Source: Vulcanisaeta sp. (GTDB lineage: Archaea > Thermoproteota > Thermoprotei > Thermoproteales > Thermocladiaceae). From it: a stretch of 45,055 bases of DNA. A program made the translations under genes and the position numbers. Shown piece after piece: positions 31,994-39,517 of the stretch (positions are counted from its first letter, which is position 1; each line of letters begins with the position of its first letter). The notes under the pieces were generated by a model, which made no database searches, had not been told where the DNA came from, and worked only from the letters and a program-made list of their open reading frames with translations. The stretch spans positions 1-45,055 of the forward strand of contig JAGDXB010000072.1 in the NCBI GenBank assembly GCA_023256215.1, read 5' to 3'.

Positions 31994-32671
31994 TTACTCA
32001 ATCCAGTAGTAATGAGATATTGACCTATTTAGTACGGGATCATGGAGCTCCATCTCGAAGTACCCTGTGGGCTTTATTTGCCCCTTAACCGTTGGTATTG
32101 TGCCTGAAAAAACAACCACATTCTTTAGGTCCGGAACAACCTCACGTATTAAATCAACAAGCTTCTCAGGCGCTAATAAAAACTTTGTCGTACCCTCTTG
32201 GTAAAGCACCTTCTCATCATTCTCTAAAATCCAACTTCTCAGTATTAATTCATCCCAATGATCCTCAACATCCTTAAGAGGCCATGCTCTTCTAGCTACT
32301 ATCTTAGGGTACATGTGCTTGCCTGCCAATAAACTGCATCTTTCTGCTTCTCTATCAGTGTGGTCACTCCCCACTGATACGTATATCTCATCCTCATTCT
32401 TTATAAGCAGTACATACTCAACCTCACCACTATGTAGGTCGCTGACTCTCCTAATGTAATTACTCGTTGTCACTAGGTAGGGCTGTAATACGTATATTTC
32501 TGGTATGTTCTTAGGACCACTAATACCAATCCTGCTTAATTCCTCAACCTCCTTCTTAATTATATCGGTGGTTCTTCCAGACCAGACAAATATTACGAGA
32601 TCACTAACAGCAATCTCAATATCCCTTTCATTACCATTCTTAAATTCGATAGTAACGTTAAGTCTATGCAT
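31994..32671 (-). CDS. DUF2848 family protein
   Basis: 225 residues resembling DUF2848: VSDLVIFVWSGRTTDIIKKE near the N-terminus, LHSGEVEYVLLIKNEDEIYV, VGSDHTDREAERCSLLAGKHMYP, and a C-terminal fumarylacetoacetase-like VVVFSGTIPTVKGQIKPT with EMELHDPVL. The Asp/His-rich middle hints at a metal site. The family has no established function, though it is found near catabolic genes elsewhere. A short 3' gap holds the C/D sRNA. Confidence 0.82.
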   Translation of the reverse strand: MHRLNVTIEFKNGNERDIEIAVSDLVIFVWSGRTTDIIKKEVEELSRIGISGPKNIPEIYVLQPYLVTTSNYIRRVSDLHSGEVEYVLLIKNEDEIYVSVGSDHTDREAERCSLLAGKHMYPKIVARRAWPLKDVEDHWDELILRSWILENDEKVLYQEGTTKFLLAPEKLVDLIREVVPDLKNVVVFSGTIPTVKGQIKPTGYFEMELHDPVLNRSISHYYWIE

Positions 32672-32782
32672 AGACGAGCTCTGGTTTATAAAGCAATCAC
32701 CTTATTAAATTTTTAGTTCCTCATTAAACGGACTGAGACTATGGAAATACTAATAAACTACTACTGATGTACCGCTCTTAAG

Positions 32783-33241
32783 ATGCTCTCGGAGATAATC
32801 AGGGTAGGCCTTGTCTCGGAGATTAGACTTACGATACCGAACGCTGATGACGCTCTTGATTATCTAAGGCTTATGTTAAATAACTTAATAGGGCTTATGG
32901 CGTCAATACCACCAGCCTTAGCACAAAGTGTGAAGCCTGAGGTTCCAATTTTCTTAAAGTCCACAGGTAGTGAGGCAGAGATCTCAATTCATTACTCACC
33001 GTTAATGCCATTAATAAGGATAAGGACGTCTAAGGATTTGATGAATAAGGTTAGTGGTATAAACTTCATAGGCGTGGTTTTAGATTCGGGTGGGACTATA
33101 CTTAAGATGTATAGGAGTAAGGAGGAAATGAGTAAAGATAAGGAAAAATTACTGCTTCTTTTCAGGGTTTTCATGAATTCAGATGTGGAGTTGCAACCGT
33201 TACCTAGTGTTCCTAAGGGGCAGGGTGGGGTCATAATCTAG
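32783..33241 (+). CDS. Hypothetical protein, 152 aa
   Basis: No family recognised. Mixed alpha/beta: a helical first half (NADDALDYLRLMLNNLIGLM), strands (AEISIHYSPLMPLIRIRTS, INFIGVVLDSGGTILKMY), a Lys/Glu-rich helix (KEEMSKDKEKLLLLFRVFMN) and a Pro/Gly-rich tail. An ATG at 32783 lies about 27 nt after TAATAAA, a plausible TATA box. It lies just upstream of, and on the same strand as, the eL43-prefoldin cluster, but eL43 has its own promoter. Confidence 0.7.
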   Translation: MLSEIIRVGLVSEIRLTIPNADDALDYLRLMLNNLIGLMASIPPALAQSVKPEVPIFLKSTGSEAEISIHYSPLMPLIRIRTSKDLMNKVSGINFIGVVLDSGGTILKMYRSKEEMSKDKEKLLLLFRVFMNSDVELQPLPSVPKGQGGVII

Positions 33242-33265
33242 ACGTCGAATCGATAGGAGAAATAT

Positions 33266-33273
33266 TTTTATAA
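33266..33273 (+). promoter_or_regulatory. TATA box of the eL43-DHH cluster
   Basis: TTTTTATA is centred 26 nt before ATG 33296; the eL43 mRNA should be leaderless. Confidence 0.55.
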
Positions 33274-33295
33274 CGTTAAGTACAACGATTTATTA

Positions 33296-33583
33296 ATGCC
33301 GTTTAGCCATACGAAAATTGTAGGTCCAACTGGACGGTATGGCGCTAGGTACGGTATGGGTGTGAGAAGGAAAGTACTTCAGATAGAGGTTAAGCAGAGA
33401 GGCAAGCATAGATGCCCGAGGTGTAAGTCACTGGTTAAAATGGAGAGAATAGCATTTGGTATATGGAGATGTCCAAAATGTGGCTATACATTTGCAGGTG
33501 GTGCGTGGGTTCCGCAAACAATAATGGGTAAGACCCTGGCGACTGAGGTGGCAACTAAACAAGCCGCTAAGGCCGGCTCATAG
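33296..33583 (+). CDS. rpl37ae: Ribosomal protein eL43 (L37Ae)
   Basis: 95-residue zinc-binding protein of the archaeal/eukaryotic large subunit. The N-terminal HTKIVGPTGRYGARYGMGVR and the C4 zinc ribbon (CPRC, then 15 residues later CPKC, in RCPRCKSLVKMERIAFGIWR and CPKCGYTFAGGAW) are diagnostic. First gene of a conserved archaeal cluster continuing with the Brix, Pcc1, prefoldin, DUF3194 and DHH genes. The RNA polymerase subunit P gene often found next to it is missing here. Confidence 0.96.
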   Translation: MPFSHTKIVGPTGRYGARYGMGVRRKVLQIEVKQRGKHRCPRCKSLVKMERIAFGIWRCPKCGYTFAGGAWVPQTIMGKTLATEVATKQAAKAGS

Positions 33584-33601
33584 TAACTTCATTGATTTAT
33601 C

Positions 33602-34177
33602 ATGAATACCATCGTAATAACAACATCACGTAACAGTAGTATTAGAATGAGACAATTCCTAAATGAGCTGGAGCCCGCAATTCCCAATGCTATTAAGGTA
33701 AATAGGGGTAAGTTATCTATTACGGAACTTGCAGGTAAGGCGTTAAGCATGGGTGCTACACGAATAATCTACTTCGGCTCTAGGGGTGGTAATCCTGGAT
33801 TTATTCGTTTTCTAAGGATTAAGGAGGGGTTAATAGAAGTGTTGCCTTATTTCATCAGGATATATGGCGTTAAGCTTTTCATAGACATGAACGTAAGGGT
33901 AGAGGTCACCAAGAAATCAAGCAGTGGTGTTATTGTCTCATTGGGGGGTTATACGGAGGTTGCTGATGTACTTAGTGAGCAGCTTGGATTGCCTAGTCTT
34001 AAGGTTTTTGATTTTGAAAGTATTAGGGGTATGTACGATACGATACTCCTTATACGTAGGGTTCAGGCTGGTTATGAAGTACAGATTCTAAATGGTAGAG
34101 ACCTTGGTCCTTACGGGCCATTTATGAGGATTAGCGATATTATTTATACAAAGCCTAGGGTGATCAGGATTGAGTGA
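33602..34177 (+). CDS. Brix-domain ribosome biogenesis protein (Imp4-like)
   Basis: 191 residues. Archaeal single-domain Brix proteins resemble Imp4, Rpf1 and Brx1 and bind pre-rRNA. Visible: IVITTSRNSSIRMRQFLNEL, the INRGKLS-type stretch (KVNRGKLSITELA), ATRIIYFGSRGGNPGFIRFL, and the C-terminal LGPYGPFMRISDIIY. It follows eL43 by 18 bp and overlaps pcc1 by 8 bp, as in other archaea. Confidence 0.9.
   Translation: MNTIVITTSRNSSIRMRQFLNELEPAIPNAIKVNRGKLSITELAGKALSMGATRIIYFGSRGGNPGFIRFLRIKEGLIEVLPYFIRIYGVKLFIDMNVRVEVTKKSSSGVIVSLGGYTEVADVLSEQLGLPSLKVFDFESIRGMYDTILLIRRVQAGYEVQILNGRDLGPYGPFMRISDIIYTKPRVIRIE
34158..34165 (+). promoter_or_regulatory. Shine-Dalgarno site for pcc1
   Basis: GGGTGATC, an extended match to the archaeal anti-Shine-Dalgarno, lies 4 nt before TTG 34170 inside the end of the Brix gene, supporting this non-ATG start. 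Confidence 0.65.
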
Positions 34178-34421
34178 GTGTGGGTTCAAGGCTACGTTTT
34201 TGCTGGAGGGTGTTGATAAGGATTTGATCATTAAGTCGTTCAAGACGCTTGAGAAGGAAATGAGGTTTAGTAGGGGTTTTGTGACTATTGAGGTTACTAA
34301 TGATGGAGTCTCCATAGTGGCGTGTGCTAAGGATATTACGAGTCTCAGGAGTTTGGTTAATGGCGTTGTGAAATCCCTGTACTTAATATTAGAGGCCGTG
34401 AGGATTGACGCGGATTCGTAA
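34170..34421 (+). CDS. pcc1: KEOPS complex subunit Pcc1
   Basis: 83 residues. Pcc1 dimerises and binds Kae1 in the KEOPS complex that makes N6-threonylcarbamoyladenosine (t6A) at tRNA position 37. The reading GFKATFLLEGVDKDLIIKSF, then FVTIEVTNDGVSIVACAKDI and TSLRSLVNGVVKSLYLILEA, matches the small Pcc1 fold. The TTG start overlaps the Brix stop and carries a strong Shine-Dalgarno site, so it is translationally coupled. Other KEOPS genes are not in this window. Confidence 0.87.
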   Translation: MSECGFKATFLLEGVDKDLIIKSFKTLEKEMRFSRGFVTIEVTNDGVSIVACAKDITSLRSLVNGVVKSLYLILEAVRIDADS

Positions 34422-34494
34422 CTTCATATAGGTATAATTAGGTATTTTGTATGGCAGATTAATATTTATTAAGGCTTAAGGCGATGCAGACTTA

Positions 34495-34875
34495 ATGAGT
34501 TCATTACCGCCGTCCTTACAGTCAGACCTGGAGAAACTACAGGCGTTACAGGACCAGCTAAACAGTGTTAGGGTTAGGAAGCAGCAGTTCGAGAGCGAGT
34601 TAAAGGAGGTTGAGAGGGCTATTTCCGAGATTGAGAAGGTGCCTGCTGATGGGAAGGTTTACAAGATAGTTGGTTCGTTCCTAGTTCTCGTCACTAAGGA
34701 CCAGGCACTGCAGGAACTTAAGGATAGGAAGGAGCTCCTTGAGTTGCACATAAAGACCCTATCGAGACAGGAAAGTATGCTTATGAAGCAAATAGAGGAC
34801 TTAAGGACGCAGATTAACGAGGCATTAGCCAAGTTACAGGGTGGAGCTGGCCAGGTTGCTAAGGGTGGTGGTTAA
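34495..34875 (+). CDS. pfdB: Prefoldin subunit beta
   Basis: 126 residues. Prefoldin beta forms, with alpha, the hexameric jellyfish-shaped chaperone that hands unfolded proteins to the thermosome. Two long coiled-coil helices flank a beta-hairpin (DGKVYKIVGSFLVLVTKDQA). The N-terminal QSDLEKLQALQDQLNSVRVR is typical. A TATTTATTAA run about 26 nt before ATG 34495 suggests its own leaderless promoter within the cluster. Confidence 0.94.
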   Translation: MSSLPPSLQSDLEKLQALQDQLNSVRVRKQQFESELKEVERAISEIEKVPADGKVYKIVGSFLVLVTKDQALQELKDRKELLELHIKTLSRQESMLMKQIEDLRTQINEALAKLQGGAGQVAKGGG

Positions 34876-34881
34876 TAATCA

Positions 34882-35232
34882 ATGAGTGATCGTGAAATAC
34901 TTAATGAAATAATTAATGCCGTTGCGGAACAAATCTATGAATACCTAATGCATAAGTTACCAAGTAGGCTTCTTAATGAGATTACAATCAACGTAGGATT
35001 TGTAGACCTCAATAATTATACCCTGGAAATAAGTATTGACGCATCCACAAACCCGTTATTAAGTAAGTTAGAGCATATAATCAATGACGCGGTGGAGTTT
35101 GGGTTTAAAATAGCGGATTACCTAATGGATAAATTCAAGAGGGGTGAGCTTGTTGGTTTATCACCTGGAGAAATTGAGAGAATTGCTGCAGAATACGCGA
35201 AAAGCCTGCGTAATAACCCACAGACACGCTGA
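34882..35232 (+). CDS. DUF3194 family protein
   Basis: 116 residues of an archaeal family of unknown function that regularly sits between prefoldin beta and a DHH phosphoesterase. Features are an N-terminal helix (REILNEIINAVAEQIYEYLM), a strand region (ITINVGFVDLNNYTLEISID), and a helical C-terminus ending LSPGEIERIAAEYAKSLRNN. ATG 34882 follows the pfdB stop by 6 bp, with a GGTGGT Shine-Dalgarno-like site. Its last 80 bp are also read in another frame as the N-terminus of the DHH protein. Confidence 0.82.
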   Translation: MSDREILNEIINAVAEQIYEYLMHKLPSRLLNEITINVGFVDLNNYTLEISIDASTNPLLSKLEHIINDAVEFGFKIADYLMDKFKRGELVGLSPGEIERIAAEYAKSLRNNPQTR

Positions 35233-36145
35233 TCTAGATGCGTATGCATGCGGTGTTGCGGTTAAGGAAATGCTCGAAAAACTTGGGTTAATGACCAATT
35301 TAATCGCTCCCGAGGGTGCATCAAGCATTGTTAAATCATTTTTAACTAAGCTCTCGATTAATTACGTAGCTAAAGAAACATGTGACCCGGATAATGAACT
35401 CGTGGTCCTAGTCGACATTAGCACCTACTCACAGATAAATGAGTATAGAGAATTGATTAAAGGAAGGAATTTAGTCGTCATTGATCATCACGCAGTACAT
35501 AATATAGAACCAACCCTGGCAATTATTGATACAGAAGCCACAAGCTGTTCAGAAATAGTGGCGTTAATGCTCAGGGATTTAGGGTTAGAACCGAGTAGGG
35601 AGGTTGCTGAATTATTAATTGGCGGTATACTGAGCGATAGCAATAGGCTTAGTAGAGCTAGGGTCTCGACATTTGAGGTATTAGCTTGGCTTTTGAGGGT
35701 GTCTAACGTTGATTATCAAAGGGTCTTGGGTGCCATGAGTACGGAATTATCATTTTCGGAGAGAATGGCTAGGGTTAAGGGATTACTAAGGATGAGAGCC
35801 TATAGGATTAATGAATTAATAATTTGTTTAAGTACTGTTAATGCCTATGAGTCGTCACTAGCCGATACTATGTTGAGGGCAGGTTGTGATTTAGCCTTGG
35901 TTGCATCCGAGCATGATGATGAGGTTAGGATGATCGGTAGGGCGAATAAGAAGTTCCAAAACATATTATCACTGGCTGAATTATTTATGGAACTTGCCCG
36001 ATACTTTAATGGTGAGGGTGGTGGGCATCCTACAGCTGCTGCGTTGAGTGTTAGGGCTAAGATAGACGTGTGGACATTGTTATTAAAGGCTCTTGAAGGT
36101 ATTGAGAAAAAACTCGGCACCAAAGTGACTAGGGTAGTTGAATGA
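35153..36145 (+). CDS. DHH/DHHA1 phosphoesterase (RecJ-like)
   Basis: 330 residues from TTG 35153. DHH enzymes cleave single-stranded DNA/RNA ends, nanoRNA or cyclic dinucleotides with Mn2+. Motif I is ITHRHADLDAYACG (first His about residue 23), motif II is LVVLVDIS, motif III is VIDHHAVHN (D111-H112-H113), and the C-terminal DHHA1 substrate motif is GEGGGHPTAAA. The start overlaps DUF3194 by 80 nt; GGGGTGA at 35141-35147 is spaced well for TTG 35153, while GTG 35144 would put it on the codon itself. Motif I codons begin before the DUF3194 stop, so a real overlap is unavoidable. Confidence 0.88.
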   Translation: MVYHLEKLRELLQNTRKACVITHRHADLDAYACGVAVKEMLEKLGLMTNLIAPEGASSIVKSFLTKLSINYVAKETCDPDNELVVLVDISTYSQINEYRELIKGRNLVVIDHHAVHNIEPTLAIIDTEATSCSEIVALMLRDLGLEPSREVAELLIGGILSDSNRLSRARVSTFEVLAWLLRVSNVDYQRVLGAMSTELSFSERMARVKGLLRMRAYRINELIICLSTVNAYESSLADTMLRAGCDLALVASEHDDEVRMIGRANKKFQNILSLAELFMELARYFNGEGGGHPTAAALSVRAKIDVWTLLLKALEGIEKKLGTKVTRVVE

Positions 36146-36184
36146 GCTATGTTTTATTTTTAATGAGGATTCCGCATAGGTCAC

Positions 36185-37540
36185 TTATCTAGGCCACCAT
36201 AAGTAGTGAACCTTAATATACATCTCCTTAAGGATCTCATAATTTATGGGTATGTATGTAGACTTCGTAGCATTGCTATTACTTATTACACTATCTGTCG
36301 TTACATTGCTAATGCTTGTCTCAATGAGGTTTCCACTCGCTGTTTCAGTATTAGTGCTTGCTGATGTAAATAGTGTTATTGAGCATTGAGAGTACTGCAT
36401 TATTTCTGACTGATATGTGGGCGTTAAGTATTGGATTGGTGTTATTGGTATCGTGGTTTCGTTATAAAAGTCATATGCCTGTAAATAACCGCCAAATAGT
36501 AAAGATCCATTTAATAGGTAGAGATTTAATGGGTAGTTCTTTGTTTCGTAAACAGTTATCGGGGTACCTCCCTGGGTTATGAAGTTAACTGTTAATATAT
36601 AATACGTGTTTGGTACGCATATGGGATTCGCTATCGTTCCATTGGGTAAGAACACTATGGGCGAAACATACACTATGGGTCCGAAGGGTATGAGCCTTGG
36701 TCTTTGGTAAATTGCGTATCCATAGTTAGTAATGTTACCTATGGTAATGTTGGGCTCCAGCAACTCCTCATTGATCAATGTGGAGTTTAAATATTCGTAA
36801 AAGTCGTACTTAAATATCCTGAGCGCTTCAGCAAATCCCGAGCTAGGCCATGATGTGGCATTTTCCCCTTGACCTACCCATGCATAGTAAATGCTTATGT
36901 CTGGTAATCCTACCTCATAATATGTGCTCACGGCTCCTGTGGTTGGATTATAGCCATAGTAGTGATGCCATAGGTAATACGGTTTGCCATTGAGCGCCGT
37001 TAAGTAGCCACCGATGGTACTCAATTCCGTTAGTATTGATGGTAAGCTCTCATTATATGTTTCAAACATAAAAACAACATAATTCTCATTATTCACATTC
37101 TCTGTTATTATTATGTACCAATTGGCATATACTGGTTGTGGATATATGAGGTATAACGGCACCTTAACATTCCAGGTTATTCCACCCGTACTATTAGACA
37201 TGGCTGTCGAGTTTAGTATGACCTGCTGATTTATTGTGGTTGGTGTGGCATTTATTATGTATAGTGAGAATTCCTTATTTGCGGTGCCAATCCAGATAGG
37301 TGTTGTATTTGTGATAAGCTCATCCTCATGATAAAGAAGTGGGTATGTGCTTCCTATACTTGCCAGGAATGAGATTGTTGGTCTAGAATCCGTTAAGTTC
37401 ATTGTAATTGTGTATGTTGTGTAAACTACGGGTGTGGGAGCTGGGCCATACATATTATCTGCGTAAGACAGAAATGCTACTAATATTAATATAATCGCTG
37501 GAAATAGTGCTAATAATAATATTTTATTATTAGTCATCAT
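36185..37540 (-). CDS. Secreted or membrane-anchored, Asn/Thr-rich surface protein
   Basis: 451 residues of unknown family. A hydrophobic signal-anchor lies at about residues 6-26 (ILLLALFPAIILILVAFLSY). The rest is extracellular in character: rich in Tyr, Asn, Thr, Ile, with about fifteen N-X-S/T glycosylation sequons (NLT, NTT, NAT, NST, NES, NIT, NGT, NGS, NET, NVT) and almost no charged clusters. A Ser/Thr/Asn stretch near residues 393-432 may be a stalk. No class III (prepilin) cleavage motif is evident. It is divergent from the secretion ATPase gene 104 bp away, so it is a candidate surface partner. Confidence 0.7.
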   Translation of the reverse strand: MMTNNKILLLALFPAIILILVAFLSYADNMYGPAPTPVVYTTYTITMNLTDSRPTISFLASIGSTYPLLYHEDELITNTTPIWIGTANKEFSLYIINATPTTINQQVILNSTAMSNSTGGITWNVKVPLYLIYPQPVYANWYIIITENVNNENYVVFMFETYNESLPSILTELSTIGGYLTALNGKPYYLWHHYYGYNPTTGAVSTYYEVGLPDISIYYAWVGQGENATSWPSSGFAEALRIFKYDFYEYLNSTLINEELLEPNITIGNITNYGYAIYQRPRLIPFGPIVYVSPIVFLPNGTIANPICVPNTYYILTVNFITQGGTPITVYETKNYPLNLYLLNGSLLFGGYLQAYDFYNETTIPITPIQYLTPTYQSEIMQYSQCSITLFTSASTNTETASGNLIETSISNVTTDSVISNSNATKSTYIPINYEILKEMYIKVHYLWWPR

Positions 37541-37557
37541 TATTCAACTTAGTTAAT

Positions 37558-37573
37558 ACTTTTATATAAAAGT
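37558..37573 (-). promoter_or_regulatory. Palindromic TATA element of the surface-protein gene
   Basis: ACTTTTATATAAAAGT is a perfect 16-bp palindrome centred 25 nt before the ATG at 37540 (minus), serving as a TATA box and possibly as a dyad operator. Confidence 0.55.
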
Positions 37574-37613
37574 TTCTAACCGTTAAAAGTCACTGAAATT
37601 ATGAAGCAGAAAG

Positions 37614-37621
37614 TATTTTAG
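37614..37621 (+). promoter_or_regulatory. TATA box of the secretion-ATPase operon
   Basis: TATTTTAG is centred about 27 nt before ATG 37645; the ATPase mRNA should be leaderless. Confidence 0.5.
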
Positions 37622-37644
37622 GGGGTGCATTCTTTAGTAATTGA

Positions 37645-39180
37645 ATGAGCCTAGAATTTCAGTTGGTTAAGGTTGTTGGCCAACTTAAGGAGCTTGAGAG
37701 ATACCCATTGTATGAGCCATTTGCGTATGCCACGATAGTTCAGGACGAGAAAACTGGTGACATAATGTATTACCTTGAGGAGATAAGCCTTGACTCTGTG
37801 GAGCGGCAGGTTTATGAGGAGTTGAAGAGAATAGTCATGTTAGAATTGCCACCGCCTGAGGAGCTTAGTAAGGTTGGTGATGTTAAGAATTACCTATTGA
37901 ATGAATTGAAGAAGATAGTTGGTAGGTACAGGAGACTATTTAGGAATATACCGACAACATCCTTTGCAAAATTCCTTTACTACATGGAGAGAGATTTACT
38001 TGGTTATGGCCCTATAGATGCATTAATGAGAGATGAGAATATTGAGGATATTTCATGCGATGGTGTTGGTAGGCCAATCTACGTATTTCATAGGAAGTAC
38101 GAGTCGATACCGACGAACATAGTCCCAATGACGGATAGAGCACTCGATGATTTAGTAGTGAAGTTGATACATATGTCAGGTAGGCACGTATCAGTGGCCA
38201 CGCCAATAGTTGATGCGCAGTTGCCTGATGGCTCGAGAATAGCTGTAACGTACAGGAGGGAGGTATCGCCGGGTGGTTCTACGTTCACAATAAGGAAGTT
38301 CAGGAAAAACCCACTAACGTTTGCTGAATTGGTGAGGTTTGGTAACATAAGTCCGGAAATTGCTGGGTATTTCTGGGTCATGCTTGATAATGGCAGGTCG
38401 TTCTTAGTCCTCGGTGTCACGGGCGCTGGTAAAACGAGTTTCCTGAATGCTATGGCTACATTCATTAGGCCTCACATGAAGATAATAACTGTTGAGGAGG
38501 TTCCGGAAATAAATCTACCACATAAGAACTGGGTTAGGTTAGTCACTAGGCAGAGTTATGGTTCTGAGAAGATAAATGAGATTACATTGTTTGACTTAGT
38601 TAAGGCGACCCTTAGAATGAGACCTGATTATTTAATTGTTGGTGAGATAAGGGGTGAGGAGGCCTATGTTCTGTTCCAAGCAGTTAATACAGGTCACAGT
38701 GGTATATCGACAATGCACGCAGAATCCTTTGAGGCAGCGGTTAATAGGTTAATGAGTCCACCTATGAATATTCCGCCAGCCTACATACCTGCTATGAACA
38801 TATTCGTCATGGTTAAGAGGGTTAAGATTGGCGGTAGGCTTACTAGGAGAGTTACCGAGGTTGGCGAAGTTTACATGGATGGCGATAAGATAAGGTTCAA
38901 TACTGTATTTAGGTGGAATCCAAGAAATGATACTCATGAATCATACATAGAAAATAGTGTTCTGATTAGGCAGATCAGCGATATGACTGGTAAGGATGTC
39001 GATGAATTACTAAGGGAGATTGAGACTAGGTCGAAGATTGTTAGTTGGATGGTTGAGAATGGAATATTCAATTTCGAAGACGTATCGGCCTACGTACAAA
39101 CGTATTACACAAACCCAGATAAGATACTCAATCAAGTCATGGGTAAGGTGAGCGAAGTTGAAACTTCTACTCAGGTTTAA
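37645..39180 (+). CDS. Type IV pilus/secretion ATPase (GspE/VirB11/TadA-like)
   Basis: 511-residue hexameric secretion ATPase that powers assembly of pili, archaella or a type II/IV-like secretion machine from the cytosol. Walker A is G257-VTGAGKT, the Asp box region is KIITVEEVPEINLPH, Walker B is LIVGEIRGEEA (E334), and the His box is GHSGISTMHAES. The N-terminal domain has the usual FAKFLYYMERDLLGYGPID and TPIVDAQLPDGSRIAVTYRR. Length fits archaeal T4P ATPases. The usual partner, a TadC/PilC platform protein, is not next to it; instead two unusual proteins follow in tight overlap. Confidence 0.93.
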   Translation: MSLEFQLVKVVGQLKELERYPLYEPFAYATIVQDEKTGDIMYYLEEISLDSVERQVYEELKRIVMLELPPPEELSKVGDVKNYLLNELKKIVGRYRRLFRNIPTTSFAKFLYYMERDLLGYGPIDALMRDENIEDISCDGVGRPIYVFHRKYESIPTNIVPMTDRALDDLVVKLIHMSGRHVSVATPIVDAQLPDGSRIAVTYRREVSPGGSTFTIRKFRKNPLTFAELVRFGNISPEIAGYFWVMLDNGRSFLVLGVTGAGKTSFLNAMATFIRPHMKIITVEEVPEINLPHKNWVRLVTRQSYGSEKINEITLFDLVKATLRMRPDYLIVGEIRGEEAYVLFQAVNTGHSGISTMHAESFEAAVNRLMSPPMNIPPAYIPAMNIFVMVKRVKIGGRLTRRVTEVGEVYMDGDKIRFNTVFRWNPRNDTHESYIENSVLIRQISDMTGKDVDELLREIETRSKIVSWMVENGIFNFEDVSAYVQTYYTNPDKILNQVMGKVSEVETSTQV

Positions 39181-39517
39181 GGATCTCGACTCCTTAATTA
39201 AATATCTAGATGAGGAGCTGAATAAGTTAAAAATGGCTAAGCAAAAACTCGAGAAGGAAATAGAGAAGGAGTCCCTTGTGGATATTGTGGAGATGAAGGG
39301 AGGTAATATAAGCATCAGGAGAGATAGAATAACAGAATTTAAGGGAATGATAAATGAAATTAATGCGAGAATTGAGATCATCTCATCACTATTAGAGGAA
39401 TTACGTAACGAGCTTAAGGAAAGCAATTATACGGGCTTGGTGCTGCTTGAATTTGATAATGGTGTTCCGCGCAGGGTATTGCTATCACAACCATTGACGT
39501 TGGGTGAGAGCTTATGA
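39158..39517 (+). CDS. Small coiled-coil protein, member of a local paralogous set
   Basis: 119 residues. It starts at TTG 39158 inside the end of the ATPase gene, with AAGGTGA (39145-39151) 6 nt upstream. Order: strand-helix start RFKDLDSLIKYLDEELNKLK, long coiled coil, strand (SLVDIVEMKGGNISI), second long helix (MINEINARIEIISSLLEELR), and a C-terminal hairpin GLVLLEFDNGVPRRVLLSQP. The same architecture is visible in five other proteins nearby. Overlaps the next gene as ATGA. No known family recognised; a cytosolic adaptor or scaffold for the ATPase is a reasonable guess. Confidence 0.82.
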   Translation: MKLLLRFKDLDSLIKYLDEELNKLKMAKQKLEKEIEKESLVDIVEMKGGNISIRRDRITEFKGMINEINARIEIISSLLEELRNELKESNYTGLVLLEFDNGVPRRVLLSQPLTLGESL

